NCBI GenBank assembly: GCA_019614645.1
Contig: JABWDB010000004.1
Span: forward strand, 7,564,001-7,628,000
Source: Stratiolaelaps scimitus
Taxonomy: Eukaryota > Arthropoda > Arachnida > Mesostigmata > Laelapidae
Reading direction: 5' to 3'
DNA: 64,000 nucleotides
A program made the position numbers and the translations under genes. This document shows positions 10,730-21,060 of this stretch, piece by piece (position 1 is the stretch's first letter; the number at the start of each line of letters is the position of its first letter). The notes beneath the pieces were generated by a model that saw nothing but the letters and a program-made list of their open reading frames with translations, ran no database searches and was not told the origin of the DNA.

Positions 10730-11206
10730 TCGTGACGGGTGGCTTCACTCCGGGCGAACTACAGTGCAAGGCGAGGGGCTAGCGAGGGGTTGGACGAGGC
10801 CGAGTCTCAAAATTGAGAAGCCGAAAAAATAGCAAACGCTGCCACACCGTTGCAAGCCATGGCAGCAGCGAAGAAGTGTAATATCACGATGCGCTCGGCC
10901 ACGACAGCTAAACGAAGGAAAGCGTCAGGACGGGTTCAAGGGGAGGTCGACTTGGGGTCAAGTTCTTGCCCTGTCGTTGTTGTTGTTTGAGTTTCACAGA
11001 CCGCTGTCGTGAGCGAAGCAAGCATCGAGTGGAGCATCCGTATACTATCCAGCGCAAAGGGGGAATAGCGTCAAGAAGCCTCTTCCGTTCAATGTGCTTG
11101 TTGCATTGTCTACAGCTGCCTTCCAGCCGTTATCACAACACTGTATGTGTTCCAGTCTGGGCTGCTCTTCAGCCCAACTGTTTTCCAGAGCCATGCCTTC
11201 GCTCCG

Positions 11207-11233
<27 letters not shown>
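11207..11233. repeat. (TA)n microsatellite
   Basis: About 13 TA units followed by gagagag. Confidence 0.95.
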
Positions 11234-11241
<8 letters not shown>

Positions 11242-11724
11242 AGAAACGTCAGAATCGTCTATGTGCACCCGTTCTGTTTATTTGGTCCTATTGCTGGCTG
11301 CTCAGCTTCGTAATAATTGGTTGGGACGATTTTATGCTGTGGAAGTCACAAGATGGCTGTCTTTTATTATATATGTGTGCCATTTTTATATTTCTTCTTC
11401 ACCCTCACATTGTCCCGTTTAAGAGACCAATGTATTGAATACAATAGCGTCGCCGAGTCAATATACTCGAGGGGGATTTTCAATACAAGGTTCTGAGCTT
11501 AGTTGGCGGGAGGACGGCGCTGGGCCCGCAGTGCATTTGTTCGTATTGGCGTACCTTTATAGCGACCGAAAACTACGTGGCTTTCCACTTAAATATTACT
11601 CGACATTCCATGAAAGTTCATCACATGTACAGAAAGAAACCCCTGTTCATATACAACTTCACTTACAATCTCCTTTAATCGTAGCTGACCCTCTGGAGGC
11701 ATGGGCCAGCCCGTTAACCTTTTC

Positions 11725-11966
11725 TCAGAAAGCAAAAAACCTAGATTTAGGCGCCTGTAGCGATTGGGTATTATGTTCCCGCCGAACGAAATTATTTAGT
11801 GAATCCCAAAGAAGAAACTTTAAGTCGCTAATGTTTGCCATAGTCAATACGAAAGAAATAGCGAACGAATGTACTTCGACTGCGGCTTCCTGCCGGACAG
11901 TTGTATCTTCGACGAGTGACGTGTCTATGAATATTTCACAAGTCGAGAACGCTTGTTGAAGGTCAA
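11725..11966 (-). CDS. Possible terminal exon of unknown protein
   Basis: On the minus strand a frame runs about 80 codons to a TGA at 11725-11727, with balanced composition including FSTCEIFIDTSLVEDTTV and SDLKFLLWDSLNNF. It is preceded by an acceptor-like stretch, a T/C-rich run ending in GATACCAG just before 11966. No upstream exon, family or poly(A) signal was recognised. The opposite strand is also open over the same bases (11435-11959), so strand choice is uncertain and a chance frame is likely. Confidence 0.15.
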
Positions 11967-12997
11967 CTGGTATCCCGCAGTGGCAAATGGACAAAAATTA
12001 ATAGGTAACTTGAATACGTGTCCGTTGGCAATAGTTTTCTCGATGCGTTTTTCTCAATTATTCCATGAATCCCTAGATATGCCAGTAAGCCGGAAAAAAC
12101 ATGCAGGACACCTAGGGAGGTAATTAGAGGCTGGAGGCGCTTTAGGCTCGAAACAAAGTTTTCTTCCTGTTTGAAAACATTTCCCCCAAGGGAGCCACAT
12201 CACGTGAGGCCGTATTCATAACGCCAAATTGAGTTAGGGCTTGTTCCGATAAAGCCGCTAGTTAGGCAAAGCCCTCAAGATCGCGTTTGAACACTATTTT
12301 CGTATATTAATAGAAGTGATTGTTTCACGAACATTTTTTTTCGTTTACGAATGTATGAAAATATAATGCGTGGGTTTTTGGTTCCGGGAAAGTTTGTTGT
12401 TAATTTATTTGAAATTGTAACCGCTAAACAACATTGTTAACATTGTCACGATTTCAACCACTTTTTCAAGGTTTATTTCTATACATCAAACTCGTCGAGA
12501 AGCACCACTCCAGATAGTAGCTAAAATCACCGTTCAGATATTGCTCTACCAGACAGTACTTGCTATACAAAATAATCGTATACAATGATCCTACCCAGCT
12601 GAGTTAGAGTGTTTGCCTGAACAATAGTCAAAAAGGTCCAGATTAAAAGGTCGAAGTTCTCGACAGCGAGAGCTACTTCGAACATTTGGTTATCAAAAAA
12701 AACAAAGCGTCGGGTTCGATGCCGAAAGCTGTATTCTTGTGCGAAAATATTTTAAGATTATTATTATAATTATTATCATTAGTACTATATGCAGTCTATT
12801 TCTTGCTACCTATGTACATAAGTAGCCACTGTATTCTAATAATGATATATTATAAGGCTGTCCGATTCAAATTGTCCCGCCATTCGAATGGCGCACAGTC
12901 CGAACTACGCGCTACAATGCGTTCATTTTTGGAGTGGGTACGCGGCGTGAACGTGGCTTCCTTTCGAACACTGAGTGGTTTCGATACTATCAGAAAG

Positions 12998-13480
12998 ATG
13001 GACGCTGCAGCAGAAAGTTCAAATTCCCCCAAAAATCAACGGGAAATCATCAAGTTTTTGTTTCTCCAGGGACACCCTCCACCTGAAATCCATCGACAAT
13101 TAGTGAAGGCGTACGGTAGGGCTGCCTTATGCCTGCGAACGGTGCGACGTTGGTGCGAGCGATTAAACAGTGGAAATTTGGACACTGATGACCACCGAGG
13201 CGGGGACCACAAATCAGGTGCAACGAGGGACGAACGGATTGACAAAATCAAGGCAGCTTTTGAGCAAACTAGAGCTTGGTCCATGAGGTCTTTGTCGGCT
13301 GAAACTGGGATTCCTCGGGTGACATGTCATGAAATTGTCACCAATATACTGAAGATGAAGAAAATCAATGCAAAATGGGTTCCCTATATACTGAGTGCTG
13401 AGCAGATGAAAATGCGTGTGGAGTGTTCGACATCTAATTTGAAGACTTATACGCAACAAACCAGTCGCCTTTTGAACTAA
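12998..13480 (+). pseudogene. Mariner transposase, N-terminal half (copy A)
   Basis: The frame starts at ATG 12998 (protein start MDAAAESSNSPKNQREIIKF) and is open for 160 codons. It covers the bipartite DNA-binding region that grips the terminal repeats: a first helix-turn-helix over roughly residues 15-55 (with AALCLRTVRRWCERLNSG) and a second at about residues 85-120 (RSLSAETGIPRVTCHEIVT). These are followed by the linker WVPYIL (WVPHIL in copy B). It ends in SRLLN and a stop, where the stop and last residues come from the deletion-junction palindrome. All three catalytic aspartates are absent, so it cannot cut DNA. If expressed it could bind element ends and compete with active transposase; that is inference from known mariner biology. 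Confidence 0.9.
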
Positions 13481-13492
13481 TTTAGTTCAAAA
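13470..13492. repeat. Inverted duplication at the copy A deletion junction
   Basis: TTTTGAACTAA followed by TTTAGTTCAAAA is a near-perfect palindrome. Copies B and C have only the right half, so the left half was made when the middle of the element was lost. Confidence 0.75.
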
Positions 13493-13534
13493 CTTATTGG
13501 AATTTATCGAGCGGACAGTTTGAACCGGACACCC

Positions 13535-13915
13535 TAATAATAACAACAATGTATATATATGGCTATAAACGCAGAAGGATTGTCAATGATGTAGCACTGG
13601 CGATACAGATCAAGAACGAGCGGGGAGGGAAGGCAGCAAGCGTTTGTCTTTGATGGTAGGTTTTGAATGTTCGTCGCAAGACCCGTCGCGACTTTTTAGC
13701 CGCCAATTCTTGACTGCGGTTTTTGACCATCAAGGGATATCGGTCAAATGGGTAGCTTGAGGCTCACGGTGGATTAGGACGGGAATTTATTTCTAAGAAA
13801 TGCAATCCCGATTCAAGCTAGCGTTTCAGAGATTCTGAAATTGTATTCTAATTATCATCGAGGTTTTTTTTCTAAGAATTACACCAGTTGTTTTTATTGT
13901 TTTTTCTAATTATTA
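13535..13915. other. Spacer between mariner copies A and B
   Basis: About 380 bases of non-mariner DNA with no recognised feature. Confidence 0.5.
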
Positions 13916-13938
13916 GGTAGTCCCCAGCAAACTGTCGC
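13916..13938 (+). repeat. Copy B left terminal inverted repeat
   Basis: Twenty-three bases beginning GGTAGTCCCC directly after TA. It is the 3' end of the element relative to the transposase gene. Confidence 0.9.
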
Positions 13939-13999
13939 CTCTTTAAATGCCAATAACTTTTGAACTAAATGAGTTAGAACAAAGATCTTTTGGTATGAG

Positions 14000-15052
14000 T
14001 TAGAGGTACTCTCCAGCTTTATTGACACACCGATTCGAGCGCTCTGGGAGTTTTGAAATAGCCAAATATTTACCATTTGCGTTTCCATATATAATTTCGT
14101 TATCTATTGCTTTTGTGAGTAACTCGACGGTTGCATATGGAACCCCACCTATTGCCCTTTTTAATGCATGGAAAAAACCATAATCACATGGGCTTAAATC
14201 AGGAGAATATGGGGGTTGATGCCATCGCTCAATATTGTTCCCCTCCATCCAGGTCGTAATTTCAGCAGTGCGGTGAGGTCTTGCGTTGTCGCCGAGTAAC
14301 CACACTCGGTGCTGTCGATCCCCACGCCATTTGTTCATCAATCCTTTCAAGAAGCCGAGATATCGGGGAGCATTGAGTTTTTCGTTTGCCGCTAATATTT
14401 CGTAATAGCAAACACCCTTGATATCCAGAGCGAGTATCATCAACACCTTTCGTCCGAATCTATCTGGCACTGCCACAGACGCCGCCACTTCACCTTGTTG
14501 GAGCCACTGTTTTGCTTGGTCCTTCTCAGGGCGTCTGTGCAGGCTAACCCATGTCTCGTCTATCGACACGGTGTGCTCTAAGCGACTGGTTTGTTGCGTA
14601 TAAGTATTCAAATTAGATGTCGAACACTCCACACGCATTTTCATCTGCTCAGCAGTCAGTATATGGGGAACCCATTTTGCATTGATTTTCTTCATCTTCA
14701 GTACATTGGTGACAATTTTATGACATGTCACCCGAGGAATCCCAGTTTCAGCCGACAAAGACCTCATGGACCAAGCTCTAGTTTGCTCAAAAGCTGCCTT
14801 GATTATGTCAATCCGTTCGTCCCTTGTCGCACCTGATTGCTGGTCCCCACCTCGATGGTCATCGGTGTCCATATCTCCACTGTTAAATCGCTCGCACCAA
14901 CGTTGCACCGTTCGCAGGCATAAGGCAGACCTGCCGTACGCGTTCACTAATTGTCGATGGATTTCAGCTGGAGGGTGTTTTTGGAGAAACAAAAACTTGA
15001 TGAATTCCCGTTGATTTTTGGGGGAATTTTAACTTTTTGCTGCAGCGTCCAT
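14000..15052 (-). pseudogene. Mariner transposase (DD34D), one premature stop (copy B)
   Basis: The enzyme cuts and pastes the element at TA sites. The homologous start is ATG at 15052, matching copy A, and the frame spans 350 codons, the usual mariner size. Codon 8 is TAA (15029-15031) where copy A has TCA, so this copy is interrupted; downstream of it 342 codons are open. The N-terminal helix-turn-helix pair and the WVPHIL linker are present. The catalytic triad is visible: Asp165 in SIDETW, Asp255 in LLGDNARPH and Asp290 in SPDLSPCDYGFF. The spacing of 34 residues between the last two is the mariner DD34D signature. The protein ends with NKAGEYL before a TAA/TAG-rich tail. A start downstream of the stop would remove the first DNA-binding residues. 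No other frameshift is visible, suggesting recent insertion. Confidence 0.95.
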
Positions 15053-15123
15053 CTTTCTGATCGTATCGAAACCACTCAGTGTTCGAAAGGAAGCCACGTT
15101 CCTACCGCGTGCCCACTCCAAAA

Positions 15124-15804
15124 ATGAACGCATTGTGTGGCGTAGTTCGGGCTGTGCGCGATCCGAAAGGCGCGACAATTTGCTGGGGACTACCTAATAC
15201 TTATACGCAACAAACCAGTCGCTTAGAGCACACCGTGTCGATAGACGAGACATGGGTTAGCCTGCATAGACCCCCTGAGAAGGACCAAGCAAAACAGTGG
15301 CTCCGACAAGGTGAAGTGGCGGCGTCTGTGGTAGTGCCAGATAGATTCGGACGAAAGGTGTTGATTATACTCGCTCTGGATATCAAGGGTGTTTGCTATT
15401 ACGAAATATTAGCGGCAAACGAAAAACTCAATGCTCCCCGATATCTCGGCTTCTTGAAAGGATTGATGAACAAATGGCGTGGGGATCGACAGCACCGAGT
15501 GTGGTTACTCGACGACAATGCAAGACCTCACCGCACTGCTGAAATTACGGCCTGGTTGGAGGGGAACAATATTGAGCGATGGCATCAACCCCCATATTCT
15601 CCTGATTTAAGCCCATGTGATTATGGTTGTTTCCATGTATTAAAAAGGGCAATAGGTGGGGTTCCATATGCAAACGTCGACTTACTCAAAGAAGCAATAG
15701 ATAATGAAATTATATATGGAAATGCAAATGGTAAATATTTGGCTATTTCAAAACTCCCAGAGCGCTGGAATCGGTGTGTCAATAAAGCTGGAGAGTACCT
15801 CTAA
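15124..15804 (+). pseudogene. Chimeric open frame: copy B end fused to copy C transposase
   Basis: A frame open from ATG 15124 (A at -3) reads antisense through the leader and right terminal repeat of copy B for 25 codons. It crosses the TA junction at 15195 and continues in frame into the C-terminal part of the copy C transposase from TYTQQTSRLEHTV (15199 on) to the stop at 15802-15804. The copy C part, about 201 codons, keeps all three catalytic aspartates (IDETW, LLDDNARPH, SPDLSPCDYGCF) with DD34D spacing and no internal stop. The N-terminal DNA-binding domains are missing. It is therefore a catalytic-domain remnant with a new accidental N-terminus rather than a working transposase. Confidence 0.9.
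15172..15194 (-). repeat. Copy B right terminal inverted repeat
   Basis: Complement begins GGTAGTCCCCAGCAAATTG and lies directly before TA. It is the 5' end of the element. Confidence 0.9.
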
Positions 15805-15888
15805 CTTATACCAAAATATCTTTGTCTTAACTGATTTAGATCAAAAGTTATTGGCATTTATCGAGCGGACAGTTTGAACCGGACACCC
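15197..15888 (+). mobile_element. Mariner element copy C, 5'-truncated
   Basis: Contains the catalytic half of the transposase, the 3' untranslated sequence and a 3' terminal repeat (complement GGGTGTCCGGTTCAAACTGTC) followed by TA at 15889. The 5' half is missing and the DNA instead joins copy B's right end. Copy B could have landed at the TA of a CTAATTTGAATACTT context inside copy C, with later loss of the left part. The left flank of copy B does not carry the missing half, so a simple nested insertion is not enough to explain the arrangement. Confidence 0.9.
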
Positions 15889-16190
15889 TATTATTTCTAC
15901 TATAATATATATTATTTGTATTATAACATGTAAGTCGTAATAGTCTGAAAATCATCCCGAACGTCCTAGTTCATCTAAATACTGTGCGTACCAAGGTGGT
16001 CGTGCTTATGAAACGGTCTTTAGATACGGCCCCTTGAGTGTCATTAGAGCATTGAAAGCTATCACATTGCCCCTAATTATGCTAACAAACGGGTTGGCAA
16101 TGCTGTGGAGTTAATCTACTCAGCCCCTCACTTGAAAGATTTGCTGTACTTGAGCGTTCAAGCTAGCCCGCTATGCCGGCCAAGCTGTGC
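15889..16190. other. AT-rich DNA after the mariner cluster
   Basis: No feature recognised apart from the TA at the end of copy C. Confidence 0.5.
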
Positions 16191-16729
16191 GATGTAAAGT
16201 GAGCACTAGGATGACGGTCTGTCCACCGTGGCCTGTCGAGTTTCAGACAAGAGGTTCATCTTGTCGAGTCAAGCAGGCGAATCTTCGACATGAACCCAGC
16301 CCGATCAGCCACTTCTATCCTCCCCTTCTGCATTCTTCCCAAGCTGAATTTCCCTATTCGCAACGTCTTTCCACTACCATGCGCATCACCTGTGTTCGTC
16401 TCCTCCACCGTCCCTTCGTCCCTACAATGCTGTACGCCGAGCCGACGGCGGCCCGGGGGGCTTGGGTAGCTGGGGCAGACGTAACCTCGTGCTGCGTCTG
16501 CTGTTGGGATACGGATGTGCGCGGGCAGACAGCATCGTTCGGGGGCTCGCCTCAAGAACGAGTCCGGACTCTGCACGGATAGGGGAACTTGCGGCGTGGG
16601 GTCCGGATCTCTTGGGGGCGCTGGTGGTACATGACGTAGCATGACATAGCAGCAGCGGTAGCATCGTGCGCCAGCGGTGCCCGGCACTCGTTCACCCGCC
16701 CCCACCCCTCGTCTCCCCTCTCCCCCCCC

Positions 16730-16746
16730 GCTCTCTCTCTCTCTCT
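16730..16746. repeat. (CT)n tract
   Basis: CT run following a C8 run. Confidence 0.9.
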
Positions 16747-16879
16747 TACTCTCTCTGCCTCTTCCATTCTCCGTAGTTTCCCCGTAGCCAGCTCCACGTC
16801 CCTAGCTGATCACTTCCCCAATGTCGGCCAATTTGAATTGGTAATTTCTACGCTAAAAAAGTTACCCTATGATTTTAGC

Positions 16880-17095
16880 ATGATTGCAGTCAGCGGCGTC
16901 GGCCGACCGGCCGAGCAGCGGCCGAAAGAAAGCGAGAAGAGGGAGAACGAGCAGGCAGAGAGAACGGGGGATATAGCGGAGAGGCTGGCGCAGGCGGAAA
17001 CCCAACGCAGCCACGGCAGGTTAACGTCGAATCACCGACAGCGGTGGCGGTGGTGCAGCAGTTCGAGCGACGGGACGACCGAGTCGCTGAACTGA
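16880..17095 (+). CDS. Small open frame, unknown
   Basis: A 71-codon frame begins at ATG 16880 with A at -3, in AGCATGATT. The translation is mostly charged and helical-looking (for example KESEKRENEQAERTGDIAE), then serine-rich, and ends at 17095. No domain, signal peptide or membrane segment is seen. The minus strand is also open across this area, which is common in GC-rich DNA. Probably chance or an upstream frame of an unseen transcript. Confidence 0.12.
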   Translation: MIAVSGVGRPAEQRPKESEKRENEQAERTGDIAERLAQAETQRSHGRLTSNHRQRWRWCSSSSDGTTESLN

Positions 17096-18803
17096 ACGAG
17101 CGGGCGAACGGCACGGCCCCTTTAGTTCCCCATTGCTCCGACACGGTGGTGGTGGCGGCGGCGGTGGTGACGGCGACGGCAGCAGCAGCCAACGGCCGAC
17201 AACCGGCTCAAAGAGGTGGCTGTTTCTGCGACTGAAACTTTGCCTGCAAGCCGAACCAAGCTGCAGCCGTGAGGCTGATCTGCCACATTGCTATCGCTGG
17301 CTTCGTGTGCCTGTAACACAACGGGATGATAGCGAAAAAATAAAAGAAAGTGAAAGAGCGCTACAAATGAGAGAGGCGGCGCTTGAGAGGAGAGAAAGCA
17401 GCAGCAGAGGCGGCAGTGGACGAGACTGCACTCGCCACTCGGTCAAACTGGCTGCTGCTACCGCCGCCGGCCGCCGCCGCCGCCGGCGTGGCCGCTGCTA
17501 CGTATTTGAGCTGTCGTAACGGTTGTTCAGTGCGAGCTAGAGAGAGTGAAACACGCAGCTCACACAGGTCACAGGCGGGGGGGAACACGAGATCACACAA
17601 ATAGTAACACTCGCAGTCGCACACCAACATCTAGGTAGGTGTGTACATGCTTCCAGCTGAAGAGCTGAAGCAGAAACACATGCCGAAGAGACTGAGCAAG
17701 AGAGATGGCAGAGAGCGAACAAAAGGGATCAAAAGTAAGAGGAGGAAGGGTCTCTTCACAGAGTGAAGGGTCTAGGAGCTTCAGCGACCCTCCCATAACC
17801 ATGGTCAGCCTTCTATCACTCCTTCGCTGCTCGGCGATGCCACCTCCCAAATCACCGTATGGTATCGGAGGTTGTAGCACCACTATGTATCGATATCTTC
17901 AGCGACTCCGCGGCGCCGGCAGCCGAGCCAGCAGCGCCACACAATCTCTCTCGTTCGCTCAACGTTTTGCTTTATGCGAATGACGACACCCCTGAATCGC
18001 CGTGGGGGCGATAGGAGCGATGGCACAGGTCGCTGCTTCCTAGCAAGGTCCTCTCTACCCTTGAAGCTCTTGCGAAGCTTGGGTTGTGCAGAGTCCCCTC
18101 CCTTCTCTTCCCCCTGGAAAAAACCCACCGATCGCCATTATCGATGAATTTTAAGCGCGCGTTTCCATACCCGCCCACTCGCTCATCGTTGTATCGCGCC
18201 GCCGAGCTCGAACGACGAAAGGAGGGCCAAAGGTAGGGAGTGCGCGAACGGGGGCTCAGAGCAGGTGCACTACTTTCGGACCTCCCCACACGCACACACA
18301 CTCTCTATCAACCAGACAGACAGGCAGCGCGCCAAGCGGCCATCGTCTCCTTCCTTCCACTTTCGTTCTCCTTTTCACGTTTATTTTCTATCGGATGAAG
18401 GAGGCAAGGGAACGAGCAGGCAGGCAAACAGGCCGGCAGGCAAGCGAGCAACTGAAGCAGCGCCAAGTTGTGTTGTAGCCCAATCCCGGGTTACAGGGAC
18501 ATAGCCGTGGCTGCGGGCTGTCCCGAGTCCCTTCTGGCTGGCCCTGTCCCTCAACGGGTGGCAGAGCCTGCCCCTTTAAGTCCCAAAATTTTCTGTGGCA
18601 ACAGCCGAAAGCAGACCACTGAAGGTTCGTTCCCTCCCTTCAACTGGCGATGGCGGAGTAGTGTGCCAGTGGTGATGGTATTAGGGGAATCGCACGCCGG
18701 CAGACAGGACGCGCTGGGGCATCAGGGTGCCGTGATGCCGGTTAGACATGGGCTGGTGGGTGTTGTGTTACAAGTGCATGGGATATCAGGCTCTCTCTTT
18801 CTC

Positions 18804-18831
18804 CCTATCTATCTATCTATCTATCTATCTC
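18804..18831. repeat. (CTAT)n microsatellite
   Basis: Seven tandem ctat units. Confidence 0.95.
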
Positions 18832-19860
18832 TCCTCCGGTTTCCCTGCGGGGCCCCGCAAGCTACCGTGGCACCGCGAACAGTCAGCACTAGTGGGGTCC
18901 GCTGCCGTCGGCGCCAAGGAATCGTGCGAAACCCAACACCATAAGAGTGTGCGTGTGTACGCTAGAGGCCTGGTTGGCTGCTTTCTGCTAGAGGCTTCTC
19001 GTGGTGGCGATGGTGGTTCTCGTGAAGAACAACAGAAGCGACCAGCGTTAGCCGTCGGCCGGTTCTGTCCATCCACCCGTTTCGTCGATGCATCCGTCGG
19101 GTCCATCCGCTTCTGCCGAGGCTGCCGAAGATCGTGCCGGGTGTTGTTAGGGTCTCTCGTTCGCTACTCCCGCTGATGCTGGTCCCACCAGCGCCGTTCT
19201 GTCGTCCGGAGCATCAGCAGCGAGAGTAGCAGCAGCACGAACTCGAAAACGACGGCACAACGGATGCCCGTACATAGCACCGAGTCGTACAGACGCCCCC
19301 ATCTCGTTCCGGGTCTTCTCTCCCCACCCTCAAGGCCCCCGGTTTCTCCTACCATTGTACATACATAGACAGGCAAACGGGCGGCACAGCGAAACGCGCA
19401 CTATTCGCATCCACCCTGCGACGGTCAGCTTCTAGCGGCCTCTTTGCGGAATCGGCTAGCAATGCAGGTCGCACAAGGTCCCGCAAGCTGGCGAACACAC
19501 CGAGATGCTCAAAGGTAGTGAGCCAGCTAGACAGACACCCGCTGCCAGCTCTGGTCGCTCATTCAGGGCACCTGTTCTCCTCTCTTCTTGCCTTTACCTT
19601 TTCCTGTCCCGTGGTTCAGGGGGAGGGGCAGCGGGGTAAAGGCGAACAGAGAATAACGGGGAACCGCGCAGGGGAGACCCACGCGGATCCGCCCGTGCGA
19701 CGAGGACGTGCGAGCTCGTCTGCAAATTGGCTAGCGGTCCGCGACCGCTAGCCGCCCCCATCGCTACAACCGAGTTCTTTCTCTTCCCTGTTAGTTGTAT
19801 TCCTCTCAAAGGTCTACCGCCTGTGTCGCTACTGCCTTCGTACCCCAGTTGCTTTCCCAA

Positions 19861-20136
19861 ATGAACCCCAACCCTAAGGTGGAACCCGCTGACCCCAAAA
19901 CAACGCGCGGCGGTTCCCCCACGCGTTACCCATCGCCTCGTACAAATCGGGTTAGGCCCCGATGCGGAGGAAGAGGCCACTTCCCCGGGGATTGTATGGG
20001 CGACAGAGGAACCGGGGGAGAGGGGTTGGAGCCGTCCCAATTGACCAGGCAGACCGGCAACTCACACCCGCGCCAGCGACAGGAGAACCTGCTTGCTGGA
20101 CAAGTGTGTAGACATGCCGTCATGCGTTCAGCCTGA
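19861..20136 (+). pseudogene. Possible retroelement Gag zinc-knuckle fragment
   Basis: From ATG 19861 a 91-codon frame encodes a proline/arginine-rich stretch followed by PRCGGRGHFPGDC (19956-19994). The Cys-X4-His-X4-Cys spacing and the GGRGHF core are those of the CCHC zinc knuckle that retroelement Gag proteins use to bind RNA. The first of the two leading cysteines is replaced (Arg at the expected position), so the knuckle would not bind zinc normally. The tail is rich in Gln, Arg and Thr. No protease or reverse transcriptase follows. It may be an eroded Gag piece or a coincidence in GC-rich DNA. Confidence 0.3.
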
Positions 20137-20200
20137 TCTAGAGACGCGATGGCGAAAGTGACCGCCCACCGGCCCACCCACGCAAGCAGAAACTGTGGCC

Positions 20201-21060
20201 AGCTCCTAAGTATTATATAATAGTATATAATCGAAGGCCATGTGTAATTATGGGAAAAATTATTGTATCTATTTGCAATAAAGCAGTTACATGCCACTTC
20301 AAAATCAGCCGCATAATGTTCGTCAAGCCATTAGCGACGTGATGCTGTTCCGAGATGCTTATGTTGAATTTGTTAGCCCAGACGTCTAATTCGATTTCGA
20401 CAATTGATACTAAAAACACAAGAACTATTACTATACATAGCTAGCGCTCAGGAACAGGTCAAATTGAACGTGGGATGATTTCAGTTATTAGTTGTATACA
20501 TCTAATATAGCTATATGTAGATTTAGATAGCAGCATGTGTAACTTAGCAAAATATTAATTCAGCGTTTTAAAAAGGTTGGACGTATTACCTTCAACAGGC
20601 AGCAAACTTCGCTTAGAATCCGACCAGAGCTCAAGGTTGAAACTCACATTTGAAGTACGCCCAGATATTAGAACTTGTTGTACATTTTCTCTTTTTTGTA
20701 TTGTTTTCAAATAGACGCCACCATCTGAGCGTGTGATTTCGATTGCGTTAAACGGTCAGCGTTATCGTGCGTCTTTATGTATTTTTAACACATGTCATGT
20801 CGAGTGACTGACGCAAAATATTAATATTGTAATAACTATATTAATAACTATCCAATAACTATAATATTTCCTTAACCATTGTATCCAGCCTACATCAAAT
20901 ATATAGCGAGAAGTCCACAATGCATTTATTTGGCATAGCAGAAACTGTAGAAGCTTTCTTTTTTGTTCGTTTTTACTTTAATTATATTATACACGTTGTA
21001 AGCTAGTGCCAGTTTCACCAGAGTCTTGACCAAACTGCAAAGAGACCTTAATTTGTATTA
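20201..21060. other. AT-rich DNA, nothing recognised
   Basis: No repeat, RNA gene or exon could be supported here. Confidence 0.5.

Larger units (their letters stand above)
10730..12852. other. Mixed DNA before the mariner cluster
   Basis: Contains a TA microsatellite (11207-11233) and an unrecognised minus-strand frame (11725-11966, listed). At 12597-12705 a sequence resembling an A box (agctgagttagagtg) and, far downstream, gggttcgatgcc resembles a B box. The spacing is too long for a tRNA. Otherwise nothing is seen. Confidence 0.4.
12855..13534 (+). mobile_element. Mariner element copy A, internally deleted
   Basis: Terminal sequences GGCTGTCCGATTCAAA (5') and the complement of TTTGAACCGGACACCC (3') are inverted copies of each other, and the 3' end is followed by TA. 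The 5' edge is TAA followed by GGCTG, so the exact boundary is off by a base. Between them are a 5' leader of about 140 bases and the N-terminal half of a mariner transposase. The catalytic half is missing. The deletion joins codon 158 or so to the 3' untranslated end. At the join the element contains TTTTGAACTAA immediately followed by TTTAGTTCAAAA (13470-13492), an inverted duplication absent from copies B and C. Length is about 680 bp against about 1.28 kb for a full element. Confidence 0.9.
13916..15194 (-). mobile_element. Mariner element copy B, near full length
   Basis: The element is 1279 bp. Its ends are inverted repeats: the left end GGTAGTCCCCAGCAAACTGTC and the complement of the right end agree at 22 of the first 23 bases. 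Both sides are flanked by TA (13914-13915 and 15195-15196), the duplicated target of Tc1/mariner transposition. It contains one transposase gene on the minus strand, damaged only by an early stop. Its terminal repeats differ clearly from those of copies A and C (GGGTGTCCGGTTCAAACTGTC type), although the proteins are close. It lies head to head against truncated copy C. Confidence 0.95.
16191..20200. other. GC-rich block of about 4 kb
   Basis: The block is rich in CpG, with CT and CTAT repeats and many overlapping open frames on both strands of low-complexity composition (Arg, Ser, Ala, Pro). Two frames are listed separately (16880 and 19861). No recognised domain exists elsewhere in it. The density of GA/CT runs and CpG resembles arthropod promoter or 5' UTR DNA, but there is no proof of transcription. 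Confidence 0.4.

Noticed and set aside
12597..12705. tRNA-like A and B boxes
   Set aside because: The boxes are about 85 bases apart with no cloverleaf; at most a degenerate remnant.
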